A DNA stretch of 64,000 nucleotides from Anaerolineae bacterium (GTDB taxonomy: Bacteria > Chloroflexota > Anaerolineae > Aggregatilineales > JAFGMM01). The notes beneath the pieces were generated by a model. The model worked only from the letters and a program-made list of their open reading frames with translations, searched no databases and was not told where the DNA came from. Below are positions 8,183-17,555 of this stretch, one piece after another. Location of the stretch: the NCBI GenBank assembly GCA_027494055.1, contig JAOSJO010000023.1:248001-312000 (forward strand). Direction: 5' to 3'. Numbering within the stretch: position 1 is the first letter of the stretch; the number at the start of each line of letters is the position of its first letter. Made by a program: the position numbers and the translations under genes.

Positions 8183-8282
8183 CTAACCGACCGATTCGGT
8201 CTATTTTCTCTCCGTGAGGCCGGGCGATTGGCCGGCTCCATTGCTATTGATTGGGTACCCATAACAAAGGATAGAAACTCTG

Positions 8283-9117
8283 ATGAGTGTCACCGCACGC
8301 CTCAACCGCCTCTTCGCGCCGGACGGCAAGTGCTTCGACGTGGCGGTCGATCACGGCTTCTTCGGCGAGCGCGGCTTCCTCGACGGCATCGAGGACATGC
8401 ACGGCGTCATCGCCACGCTGGTCGAGGCAAACCCGGACGCGATCCAACTCAGCATCGGCCAGGCGCCCCTGCTGCAGAACGTCCCCGGCAAGGCCAAGCC
8501 GGCGCTCGTCCTGCGCACCGACATCGCCAACGTGTACGGCAAGACGCTGCCGGACGTGCTCTACAGCCACCTCATCGACGACGCAGTTGAGCAGGCCGTT
8601 CGCCTTGACGCCGCGTGCGTGGTCGTGAACCTGTTCAACCTCCCCGGCCAGCCGGAGGTCTACCGGCAGTGCGTCGCCAACATCAGCCGGCTCAAGCCGG
8701 ACTGCCGAGCGCTACGGGATGCCGCTGATGGTCGAGCCGCTGGTGATGCAGCCCAACGCGCAGGCCGGCGGGTACATGGTCGATGGCGACATCGACAAAA
8801 TCCTGCCGCTCGTGCGCCAGGCGGTCGAACTCGGCGCGGATGTCATCAAGGCCGACCCCACCGACGACGTGTCGGCCTACCACCGCGTCATCGAGGTCGC
8901 CGCCGGGAAACCGGTGCTCGTGCGCGGCGGCGGCAAGGTGCCCGAAGCCGAGATCATGCAGCGCACCCACGAACTCATGCAACAGGGCGCGAAGGGCATC
9001 GTCTACGGGCGCAACGTCATACAGCACCCGAACCCCGCCGGCATGACGCGCGCGCTGATGGCAGTGGTGCATGATGGTGTCAGGCCAGAAGATGCCCTAA
9101 GATATCTGGAGAGCTAA
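8283..9117 (+). CDS. Class I aldolase, DhnA/fructose-bisphosphate aldolase family, one frameshift
   Basis: The N-terminal part (MSVTARLNRLFAPDGKCFDV, then VAVDHGFFGERG) and the C-terminal part (MPLMVEPLVMQPNAQAGGYM onward) are in different frames joined near 8705, where an extra C lies in TGCCGAG. The Schiff-base lysine is in DVIKADPTDD and the phosphate site in VLVRGGGKVPE and KGIVYGRN. Together about 278 residues, the size of DhnA-type aldolases, which cleave ketose-1-phosphates or make deoxyheptulosonates. The precise substrate is not visible. It precedes a Zn-finger/pRiA4b-like gene and a Gfo/Idh dehydrogenase. Confidence 0.8.
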
Positions 9118-9141
9118 TGCGCATCCAGGAGGAGATGGGCA

Positions 9142-9892
9142 ATGGCAGAAGAAGAACCGTGGCGGTCGGAGGAAGTGCGTCTTCTGTAACCAGACCTTCT
9201 CGAAACGCGGTGTGGGCGGCACCTGACCGCGTGCAAGGCGCGGAAGGCCTTTACGAACAACTGGCGGCCAAGAGCAAAGGGCGCCTGAGAGGTTGTTTCA
9301 TCTGCACATCGGGATGCCTTTAGCGGCGACTACTGGCTGCACGTGGAAATTCCGCCCGCGCCAGTCTTCGTGACCTGGACCAGTTCCTGCGCGACATCTG
9401 GCTGGAGTGCTGCGGACATCTGAGCATGTTCCGAATTGAGGGACAGGATTATTTCGTCACCTCCGAGGTAGGGCGACCTTGGCGGAATGTCGATGGCCCC
9501 GAAACTTGGTGCAGTGCTCCGGCCCCGCGTGGAATTTCAGCACGAATATGACTTCGGCACCACAACTGACCTTGTGCTTACTGTCGTCGCTGAACGCCAG
9601 GGCGTGGCTGCAGAGACCCCGTGCGTCATGGCCCGCAACGACCCACCGCCGATTATGTGCAGCGTCTGCGGCAAGCGCCCGCCAGGGTGCTATGCATAGA
9701 GTCATCATGACGAAGAGGCGTGGTTCTGTATCAATGGGGGCGAAGCACGAATGTGGCATGGAGATGTTGCTCCCGGTTGTGAACTCGCCTCGCATGGGCA
9801 TGTGTGGTTATACAGGGGAGGATACATCGTGCTACGACGAGCTGCTGGCGGCGGGCGCCGACGCTGAGGAGCGGTGGGACGTGGAACTATGA
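9142..9892 (+). pseudogene. Zn-finger plus pRiA4b ORF-3-like protein, multiple frameshifts
   Basis: Starting at ATG 9142 (AGGAGG at 9127-9132) the three forward frames together spell a single protein. A small zinc finger CVFCNQTF...GVGRHLTAC comes first, then GDYWLHVEIP, LDQFLRDIWLECCGHLSMF and RIEGQDYFVTSE. After further shifts comes VLRPRVEFQHEYDFGTTTDL, then RNDPPPIMCSVCGKRP, and finally EMLLPVVNSPRMGMCGYTGE. This order matches pRiA4b ORF-3-like proteins (sometimes named IS1096 passenger TnpR-like). At least five indels are required. The locus ends in an ATGA overlap with the next gene. It is either decayed or unusually error-rich; function unknown. Confidence 0.6.
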
Positions 9893-11048
9893 CACGCGCG
9901 CTGAAGGAAATCCGCGTTGGTGTCATCGGCCTGGGGCTGATCGGGCGCGAACTTGCCAGCGCCGCCATGCGCTGGCCCCACCTGCTCGACCTGGACTTCG
10001 CGCCGCGCATTACCGCCATCTGCGACGTAAACCCGGCGCTGTTCGACTGGTTCGAGCGCGGCCTGGACACGATCACGCTCAAGACCACCGACTACCATGA
10101 CCTGCTCGACAGCGACGACGTGGACGTGATCTACTGCGCTGTGCCGCACAACCTGCACGCGCAGCTCTACACTGACATCATCCGCGCCGGGAAGCACCTG
10201 TTCGGCGAGAAGCCTTTCGGCATCGACCTCGCCGCCAACCGGCAGATCATGCAGGCGGTGGCCGAACACCCCGAAGTGACCGTCGCCGCCTCCTCGGAGA
10301 TGCCCTTCTTCCCCGGCGCGCAGCGCGTGATCCGCGACATCCGCGCCGGCCGCTTCGGGCAGATCATCGAGGCGTGGTGCGGCTTCCTGCACAGCAGCGA
10401 CCTCGACCCCAACAAGCCGATCAACTGGAAGCGCATGGTGGACATCAACGGCGCGTATGGCTGCATGGGCGACCTGGGGATGCACGCGCTGCACGTCCCG
10501 CTGCGCGCCGGCTGGCTGCCGGTCAACGTGCGCGCCATGCTGAGCAACATCGTCTCCGAGCGCCCCAACGCGGAGGGGCAGATGGTCCCCTGCGCGACGT
10601 GGGACAACGCCACCCTGGTCTGCGACACGCCGGGCGGCTTCCCGCTCTACCTGCAGACCTACCGCATCGCCCCCGGCGAGACCAACACCTGGTATCTGCG
10701 CGTGCTCGGCACGGAATTCAGCGCCGAGTTCTCGACCAAGTACCCCAAGACGCTGCGCACGATGCGTTACACGCCGGGCGGCGAGCAGGCGTGGCAGTCG
10801 GTGGACCTGGGTACGAGTCGGCGTACCCGGCGATCACGGGCAAGATTTTCGAGTTCGGCTTCCCGGACGCGATGCTCCAGATGTGGGCGGCGTTCCTCGA
10901 TCAACTGGTCAACGGGCGCGACGGGATGCGCCAGCCGTTCTACTGCGTCACGCCGGAGGAGACGCACCAGCATCACCGGGTGCTTACGGCGGCGCTGGAG
11001 TCACACGAGCGGAGGGCGGTGGTCCCGGTGACGGATACGGATGCGTAA
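9889..11048 (+). CDS. Gfo/Idh/MocA family oxidoreductase, one frameshift
   Basis: An N-terminal Rossmann motif VGVIGLGLIGREL and the family signature GEKPFGIDLAANR (the EKP motif) identify an NAD(P)-dependent sugar or inositol dehydrogenase. The central GDLGMHALHVP holds the conserved Asp and His. The frame shifts near 10812 and continues as YPAITGKIFEFGFPDAML up to the stop at 11048. Joined length is about 386 residues. ATG 9889 overlaps the preceding stop (ATGA). Clustering with a class I aldolase suggests a sugar-acid or inositol-type pathway, by inference. Confidence 0.85.
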
Positions 11049-11099
11049 GCGTGAGCTTCGGACGACCCACGAAAGCATAGAAGAGAGCGGAGCAGCCCG

Positions 11100-11321
11100 A
11101 TGGAAACGCGCGTAAAGATTGCGCACCTGGATCAGCCGGGCTTGAGCAAGCTCAAGGCGCTTGAGGCGGAGTTGGGCACGATCATCGTCGCTTACGAGAA
11201 AGCGAGCACGCGATGGCCGACCTCACGAATGAACAGCTCGCCCGCCTGCAGGCGCTCGAAAAGGAACTTGGCGTCGTCCTGGAGGCGTTTCAGTCACCTC
11301 GAAACCCATCTGGCGCCTTAG
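11100..11321 (+). CDS. Small helical protein with two similar segments, probable frameshift
   Basis: The frame from ATG 11100 gives METRVKIAHLDQPGLSKLKA and ends at 11321. At 11213 another frame opens with MADLTNEQLARLQALEKELG. The two segments are alike: KLKALEAELGTIIVAYE and RLQALEKELGVVLEAFQ, so this is either one protein with two repeats joined by a one-base shift near 11205, or two adjacent tiny paralogues. The helix-forming LxALExELG pattern is common in short Chloroflexota proteins. Function unknown. It follows the Gfo/Idh gene by 51 bases and converges on the ABC ATPase. Confidence 0.5.
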   Translation: METRVKIAHLDQPGLSKLKALEAELGTIIVAYEKASTRWPTSRMNSSPACRRSKRNLASSWRRFSHLETHLAP

Positions 11322-11333
11322 CGCCCTTAGCGC

Positions 11334-12387
11334 TCACTCCTCCGGCACCAACCACACCCGGTCACGCGGCAGGTGGATGCGCACGCGCGCGCCCGGCTCG
11401 GCGGTGTGGGTCGGCTCGACCACGGCCTGCCAGGTCTCGCCCGCCACGTCGAAGAGGAAGTTGGTGTACGTGCCCATGTACACGCACGACTTCACCAACA
11501 CCTCCAGCGCGTTCTCAGCATCGCGGTCGGCGCTGCCGTCGCCAACGACGATATCCTCAGGCCGGATTGTGACCAGCACCGCGCCGTCAGACAGCGCGCC
11601 GGCGGCGGCGCCAAGCTTGAGGCTCCCCAGCGCGGTTGATACCGTGTCGCCGCGCTTGTCGCCCGGCAGCAGGTTGGCGTTGCGGAAGAAGCGCACCACC
11701 CCCGGCGTTGGCGGGGCGCTCGTAGAAGGCGCGCGGCGGCGTGTACTGCTGGATCACGCCGTCGAACATCAGCGCCACGCGATCCGCGAGCATCACCGCC
11801 TCCTCCTGGTCGTGCGTGACGAAGATCGTCGTGATCTGCATCCGCCGCTGGATGTTGCGGATCAGGTCGCGCATCTCCAGCCGGAGGTTGGCGTCCAGGT
11901 TCGCCAGCGGCTCGTCGAGGAGCAGCACGCGCGGCTCGACGACCAGCGCCCGCGCCAGCGCCACCCGCTGCTGCTGCCCGCCGGAGAGTTCTTCGGGCCG
12001 CCGATCCTCGAACCCGCTCAGGCGCACCAGGTCCAGCATCTCCGCGACCCGTTTCCGGATCGCGGCGCGGTCCACGCCGCGCATCCGCAGGCCGAAGCCG
12101 ACATTCTTCTCGACGTTCATGTTGGCGAAGAGAAGGTGCTGCTGGAACACCATCACCGCGCCGCGCTTCTCCACCGGCGTATCCAGGATCGACGCGCCGT
12201 CGAATTTCACGTCGCCGCTCGTCGGCTCCAGCAGCCCGGCAATCATGCGCAGGGTGGTCGTCTTGCCGCACCCCGACGGCCCCAGGAAGGCCACCAGCTC
12301 GCCGCTGTCGATCTCCAGGTTGAGGTTGTCCACCGCCGTCACGTCGCCGAAGCGCCGCGTGAGGTTCTCCAGGGTGACTTGCGTCAT
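11334..12387 (-). CDS. ABC transporter ATP-binding protein with TOBE domain, one frameshift
   Basis: The ATPase domain shows Walker A GPSGCGKTT, Q-loop (VFQQHLLF), signature LSGGQQQR, Walker B RVLLLDEPLANLD and H-loop FVTHDQEE. After YTPPRAFYERPANAG the frame shifts near 11700 and continues VRFFRNANLLPGDKRGD into a TOBE domain with VTIRPEDIVVGD. Joined length of about 351 residues and architecture fit the PotA/MalK/UgpC group, which powers spermidine, sugar or glycerol-phosphate uptake. No permease or binding protein is adjacent, so the substrate stays open and it may serve several importers. It is convergent with the small gene at 11100. Confidence 0.87.
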
Positions 12388-12443
12388 CGCCGCTCCGATG
12401 TCGAGGTCGATTGTCGTCTGGGCCCAGAAGGGATTATACCCGG

Positions 12444-14173
12444 TTACGGGCGCTTCACGCCGATCACCCGATACATCACGCGGATGTCGGTGCGCCCGTT
12501 CAGCTTGCGCGGCTTGAGCGGCTCCGTCTCGAAGTAATCCTTGACGAGTGCAAAGGTGGCCTCGCTGAGCATCACCTCACCGGCCTGCGCGTTGCTCTCC
12601 ATGAATTTGGCGACCTGCAGCGTGTCGCCGACGGCGGTAAACTCCTTGCGGTCCGGGCTGCCGACGTTCCCCAGCACCGCCGGCCCGGTGTGCACGCCGA
12701 TGCCATAGTACAGCCGGTGCGCCTCGGAAAGTACCTCGTGCAGCGCGAGCACGTCGTAGCGCATCGAGAGCGCCGCGCGCACCGCGCGCACGGCGTGGTC
12801 TTCCTGCGGGTTAAGCTGCGTGTTGAACAGACCCACCACCTCGTCGCCGATGTACTTGTCCACCACGCCCTCGTGCAGGTGGATTGCATCCGTCGAGCAG
12901 CGCAGATACCGGTTGATGATGTCCATCAACACTTCTGGCGCCAGTTGCTCGCTGAACGTGCTGAAGCCGCGCACGTCGGCGGACACGACCGAGATCGTGC
13001 GCTGTTCGCCGCCGAGCGCCAGCATGTCGATGCTCTGGATGTTGTCCACCATCGCCGGGGGCAGGTAGCGCCGCACCGCCGCCAGCTGCGCCTCCCGCTG
13101 CTTCTCCTCCGTCAGGTCGTCCATCACAATCGCCACGCCCCCGCGCCCCGTCTCCAACTCCTGCATCGGACTCAGGCGCATGCTCAGGCTGATCACCCCG
13201 CGCGCCGGCACCTCCGGCTCCACCTCCACCGCCTCCCGCCGCCCTTCCTCCCGCACCGCCCGCAGCAGCCCCGCCAGCGTCTCCCCAACGGCAGCACCTC
13301 CTCCAACCGCATCCCCGTGCTCCGCCCCTCCTCCAGGTTCAGGATCGCCCGCGCCGCCGGGTTGCACAGCGTGATCACGTCCTCCGCGTCCGTCGTGATC
13401 ACCCCGCTCGCAATCGACGTGAACACGTTGTCCAGCAGGTCCTTCAACTCCGTGATCTCCGCCAGGCTCGCACGCACCCGCGCGAACAACCGCGCGTTCT
13501 GGATCGCCACCGCCGCCTGGTCCGCAAACGCGCTCAACAACGCCAGCTCCCGCCCGCTGAACAGCCCCGCACGGATCCGGTTGTCCGCATACGCCACCCC
13601 GATCACCTCCCCGCGCGCCTTCAGCGGCACGCACAGGATGCTCCGCAGGCTGAACCCCACCACGCTCTCCTGCCCGCTGAACCGCGCGTCCTCCCGCGCG
13701 TTGTCCGTCAGCACCGGCTCCCCACTCGCCGCCACCTGCTGCACCACCGTCCGGCTCACGATGAACTCGCTCTCGTTGAGCGTCTCCCGGTCCAGGTTCC
13801 GCGCCACGCGGAACGTCATCTCCCCGCTGCCCTCCTCCCGCAGCGCGATGTAAACCCGCTCCGCTCCGGTCAGCGCGATCACCGTGTCCATCACCCGGTT
13901 CAGCACCTCGTCGATGTTCAGCGTCGAGTTGATCAGCGCCGTGGTGTCCGCGAGCGCGCGCAACTGCGCCAGCTCGCTGCCGGGGTCCTGGGCGGACTGC
14001 GCCAGAATTTGCAGGTCGCCATGCACCACCTTGAGGCTGCCGATCACGCCCGGCGGGAGCGACATGTTGTACTGGCGCAGCGCCTCGCGCTGCGCGCGGA
14101 GCAGGTCAGCCACCGCGCGGACTTCGCTGCTCATGGCCTGGAGGCGTTGGTTGAGGCTGGCGGCGTCGTTCAT
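12444..14173 (-). CDS. GAF-PAS class III nucleotide cyclase, metal-binding (C1-like) partner; one frameshift
   Basis: Order: N-terminal helices, GAF domain (IALTGAERVYIALREEGSGE onward), a PAS-like module (LLDNVFTSIASGVITTDAED), then a class III cyclase domain of about 185 residues. Both metal aspartates are present: VVSADVRGFSTF and DKYIGDEVVGLF. The transition-state pair is absent: where family members read GDTVNxAxRL, this has GDTLQVAKFM, so Asn is Gln and Arg is Phe. The frame breaks near 13287; the duplicate at 15030 has CCCCC where this copy has CCCC, so it is very likely a sequence error. ATG 14173 overlaps the upstream gene by ATGA. It is predicted to act with that gene's product. Confidence 0.85.
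13027..13939. repeat. 913-base near-identical direct duplicate, copy A
   Basis: This stretch, covering the GAF and PAS modules of the cyclase gene at 12444-14173, matches 14769-15682 with only about half a dozen differences over 914 bases, one of them a single C deletion. Similarity stops sharply on both sides, although the flanking parts are homologous. Confidence 0.92.
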
Positions 14174-15931
14174 CGGTAGCACACTTCGTAAATCTGCGCC
14201 GGCTGCTGCCGCCCTTTCACCTTCCGCGCGCCGCGCTCGATCACGGAAATCGTGTCGGCATGTGCGTCCAGGAACCCCTGGCAGAGCCGGTAAGTGTCCT
14301 CGCTGAGGATGATCTGGCCGAAGGTCGCGTTCTGCTCCAGCCGCCGCGCGAGGTTGATCGTGTCGCCAATCGCGGTGAACTCCCGGCGCGACGGGCTGCC
14401 GACGTTGCCCACCGTCGCCACCCCGCTGTGAATGCCGATCCGGTAGTATGGCTTCTCCGGGTCGATGTTCAACTTCTGCTGCAGGGCGCTCACCCCCCGC
14501 GCGATGCTCAGCGCGGCGCGGACCGCGCGCGCGGCGTGGTTGGCCGAGGGGTTCAGTTGGGTGTTGAACAGCCCCATCGCGATCTCGCCCATGTACTTGT
14601 CAATGATGCCGCCCTGCCGGTGCACCGCGTCCGTGGCAATCGTGAGGTGCTGGTTGAGAAACGCCATGAAGTTGTCGGGTCTGATGTAGTGCAGCAGGGT
14701 CTCAAACGGGCACACGTTGACGAACAACGCCGTCACCTCGCGGCGCACTCCCGCCGAGCGCCAGCGCCTCGATGCTCTGGATGTTGTCCACCATCGCCGG
14801 GGGCAGGTAACGCCGCACCGCCGCCAGCTGCGCCTCCCGCTGCTTCTCCTCCGTCAGGTCGTCCATCACAATCGCCACGCCCCCGCGCCCCGTCTCCAAC
14901 TCCTGCATCGGACTCAGGCGCATGCTCAGGCTGATCACCCCGCGCGCCGGCACCTCCGGCTCCACCTCCACCGCCTCCCGCCGCCCTTCCTCCCGCACCG
15001 CCCGCAGCAGCCCCGCCAGCGTCTCCCCCAACGGCAGCACCTCCTCCAACCGCATCCCCGTGCTCCGCCCCTCCTCCAGGTTCAGGATCGCCCGCGCCGC
15101 CGGGTTGCACAGCGTGATCACGTCCTCCGCGTCCGTCGTGATCACCCCGCTCGCAATCGACGTGAACACGTTGTCCAGCAGGTCCTTCAACTCCGTGATC
15201 TCCGCCAGGCTCGCACGCACCCGCGCGAACAACCGCGCGTTCTGGATCGCCACCGCCGCCTGGTCCGCAAACGCGCTCAACAACGCCAGCTCCCGCCCGC
15301 TGAACAACCCCGCACGGATCCGGTTGTCCGCATACGCCACCCCGATCACCTCCCCGCGCGCCTTCAGCGGCACGCACAGGATGCTCCGCAGGCTGAACCC
15401 CACCACGCTCTCCTGCCCGCTGAACCGCGCGTCCTCCCGCGCGTTGTCCGTCAGCACCGGCTCCCCGCTCGCCGCCACCTGCTGCACCACCGTCCGGCTC
15501 ACGATGAACTCGCTCTCGTTGAGCGTCTCCCGGTCCAGGTTCCGCGCCACGCGGAACGTCATCTCCCCGCTGCCCTCCTCCCGCAGCGCGATGTACCCCC
15601 GCTCCGCTCCGGTCAGCGCGATCACCGTGTCCATCACCCGGTTCAGCACCTCGTCGATGTTCAGCGTCGAGTTGATCAGCGCGAAGTTGTTCGCCAGCGC
15701 GCGCAACTGCGCCAGCTCGCCCTTGTTCTCCAACACCTCCTGGGCGAGGTCTTCCAGCTTCTTCTGTACCGCGTTGAGGCTCTGGATCGCCGTCGGGGGG
15801 AGGTTCATACCGCGCTGGCGCAGAATCTCCCGCTGCGAGCGCAGCAGGTCGGTGAGGTTGCGCACCAGCCGGCTGATTCTCTGTAACTCTTCCTCTAGAA
15901 GCAACGTTTCGCTCGTGGCCGAGGCTGACAT
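14170..15931 (-). CDS. GAF-PAS class III nucleotide cyclase, substrate-binding (C2-like) partner; one frameshift
   Basis: It has the same layout as its downstream neighbour, starting MSASATSETLLLEEELQRIS. The cyclase domain follows after a frameshift near 14750. Here the metal aspartates are lost: LFVNVCPFETLL replaces the first and DKYMGEIAMGLF the second (Asp to Glu). The transition-state residues are intact in FTAIGDTINLARRLEQ (Asn and Arg). A Lys (DKYMG) and a Thr seven residues before the Asn are where adenine-specifying residues lie in class III adenylate cyclases. Alone it should be inactive; paired with the 12444-14173 product it would complete one active site, as in C1/C2 mammalian cyclase. 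The genes overlap by ATGA, favouring equimolar synthesis. Confidence 0.85.
14769..15682. repeat. 914-base near-identical direct duplicate, copy B
   Basis: Second copy of the GAF-PAS coding segment, in the upstream cyclase gene. It keeps the reading frame through CCCCC at about 15026-15030, where copy A lacks one C. Both copies have the same orientation, so recombination between them could delete about 1.7 kb. Confidence 0.92.
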
Positions 15932-15966
15932 CGCGGTGGGTCCTGTTCGTGAAGGATGGCAAATCC

Positions 15967-15994
15967 ATTATACAGCCGCGCACCCGCCCGGCAA
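15967..15994 (-). promoter_or_regulatory. Promoter of the cyclase operon
   Basis: On the minus strand TTGCCG (15994-15989) and TATAAT (15972-15967) are 16 bases apart, 36 bases before the cyclase start codon at 15931. A strong match to a housekeeping promoter. Confidence 0.65.
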
Positions 15995-16024
15995 CCCGGC
16001 AATGGTCAGGGGTCACGCGCGCTG

Positions 16025-16054
16025 TTGTGAAGCGCAGAGGGAGTATGTTAAGAT
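16025..16054 (+). promoter_or_regulatory. Possible promoter of the molybdenum hydroxylase genes
   Basis: TTGTGA (16025-16030) and TAAGAT (16049-16054) are separated by 18 bases and face the FAD-subunit gene at 16133. The match is moderate. It lies back to back with the cyclase promoter in the 201-base divergent spacer. Confidence 0.35.
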
Positions 16055-16132
16055 AACAGTGCAGATTAAAGCCAATCTTCATTAGACAAAACCTATCCAT
16101 GCCGGCGCACGCCCACGCGCAGATAGGGTACC

Positions 16133-17051
16133 ATGAAACCCTGGACCCATTACCACACCCCGCACACTGTTGACGAAGCGCTCGACCTGCTGGCGCAGTA
16201 CGGCGGACGGGCGCGCGTCGTCGCCGGCGGCACCGACCTGATCCTTGAGTTGCAGCAGGGCCACCGCCCCCCGGTCGCGGCCCTCATCGACGTGACGCGC
16301 ATCGGCGCGCTTCAGGCGCTCCAGGCGGACGGCGACACGCTCACGCTCGGCGCGGGCGTCACGCACACCGAGATCGTCAGGTCTGACGTGCTCGCGGCGC
16401 GCGCCACCTGCCTCGTCGAGAGCTGCGGCGTGATCGGCGGGCCGCAGGTGCGCAATGTGGCGACGCTCGGCGGCAACGTGGCGCACGCGCTCCCGGCGGG
16501 GGACGGCACGACGAGCCTGGTCGCTCTCGACGCCGAGGCCGAAATCGCCTGGGGCGAGCGCCGCCGCCGCGAGTGGGCGCCGATTGGGAGCCTGTTCAAA
16601 GGGCCGGGTCGCTCGCTGATCGATCCGACGCGCGACCTGCTTGTCGGGTTCCGCTTCGCGCTCGCCGGGCCGCGCGAAGGCTCGGCGTTCAAGCGCATCA
16701 TGCGCCCGCAGGGCGTCGCGCTGCCCGTGTTGGGGTGCGCGGTCTGGCTGAGGCTGGACGCCGGCGCGCGCGTGCACGCGGCGCGGGTGTGCATCGGCCC
16801 GGTCGCGCCGACGCCGGTGCGCGCCGACGTGGTCGAAGCGGCGCTGCTCGGCAGGCCGGTGGACGAGGCGACCATTGCAAAGGCCGTCGCCGCTGCGCAG
16901 GGGGTCGCTGCACCCGCGCACGAGCAAGTACCGCGCCACGGCGGCCTATCGCGCCGAGATGGCGGCAGTGCTGCTGCGCCAGGCGCTCCCGCTGGCGGCG
17001 CGGCGGGCCATGACGGGAGAGGCGGTGCCGGAGGGGGTGGGGCTGGCGTAA
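16133..17051 (+). CDS. Molybdenum hydroxylase FAD-binding subunit (CoxM/XdhB type), one frameshift
   Basis: The protein binds FAD through VVAGGTDLILELQQG and GGPQVRNVATLGGNV, the two signature segments of CO/xanthine dehydrogenase medium subunits. Near 16905 the frame shifts; the true C-terminus reads RTSKYRATAAYRAEMAAVLL and ends at TAA 17049-17051. Joined length is about 306 residues, as expected. It passes electrons from the 2Fe-2S clusters of the fused subunit (17556-20354) to NAD or another acceptor. The two genes belong together but are now separated by a GxxExxY cassette. Confidence 0.86.
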
Positions 17052-17068
17052 CACGAAGACACGAAAGT
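17051..17068 (+). repeat. Left inverted repeat of the GxxExxY cassette
   Basis: ACACGAAGACACGAAAGT starts at the last base of the stop codon of the FAD-subunit gene. Its reverse complement matches the right repeat over 13 bases with a one-base gap. Confidence 0.55.
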
Positions 17069-17087
17069 AGATAAAGGGGAACGCAAG

Positions 17088-17506
17088 GTGTCGCATCTCG
17101 CCAAGGGCGCGCCGCCACAAAAACCCGAAAACGACAGAACGGGCAAACATGCGTTCAAAGATGCTACAGGCACGATCATCGGGTGCTGTGTGGAGGTACA
17201 TAACAACTAGGACCGGGCTTTCGTGAGATTGTCTATCAACGTGCGCTGGCGATGGAACTTGAGGCAGCCGGGCTGAGTTACGAGCGCGAAGTATGGATAT
17301 TCGTTGCTTACAAAGGTCGCGAAGTCGGAAAGCCGCGTGTTGACTTTATCATTGAGGATATTTTGGTCGAGATCAAAGCTCAGAGTGAGCTTGAACCTGT
17401 GGCTTTTGTCCAAACACTATCATATCTGAAAGCCAGCGGCTGCAAGGTTGGCCTGTTGGTCAATTTCGGCGCTTCGAAGATCGAGGTCAAGCGTCTCGCC
17501 AACTGA
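17088..17506 (+). CDS. GxxExxY protein, one frameshift at an apparent TAG
   Basis: From GTG 17088 the frame reads to TGTIIGCCVEVHNN and meets TAG. Inserting one base gives LGPGFREIVYQRALAMELEA, containing the name motif G-FR-E-IV-Y, and continues to GLSYEREVWIFVAYKGREVG, VDFIIEDILVEIKAQ and the stop at 17506. About 139 residues, the normal family size. GxxExxY proteins have a PD-(D/E)xK nuclease-like look (the VDFII...LVEIKA pattern) but no settled function. The gene sits inside a molybdenum hydroxylase operon, is less GC-rich than its neighbours and is flanked by inverted repeats, which suggests insertion. Confidence 0.75.
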
Positions 17507-17525
17507 GCTTTTCGTGCCCTTCGTG

Positions 17526-17538
17526 CTTTCGTGTTTCG
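17526..17538 (-). repeat. Right inverted repeat of the GxxExxY cassette
   Basis: CTTTCGTGTTTCG, preceded by further TTCGTG units (17511-17526), mirrors the left repeat at 17051-17068. Together they bracket the GxxExxY gene at about 20 bases on each side. Confidence 0.55.
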
Positions 17539-17555
17539 GGTAGTTGGAGGCGATG

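Noticed and set aside
17206..17208. TAG in the GxxExxY gene as a possible pyrrolysine codon
   Set aside because: The frame after TAG does not match the family; a one-base insertion restores the GPGFREIVY motif, so it is a frameshift.
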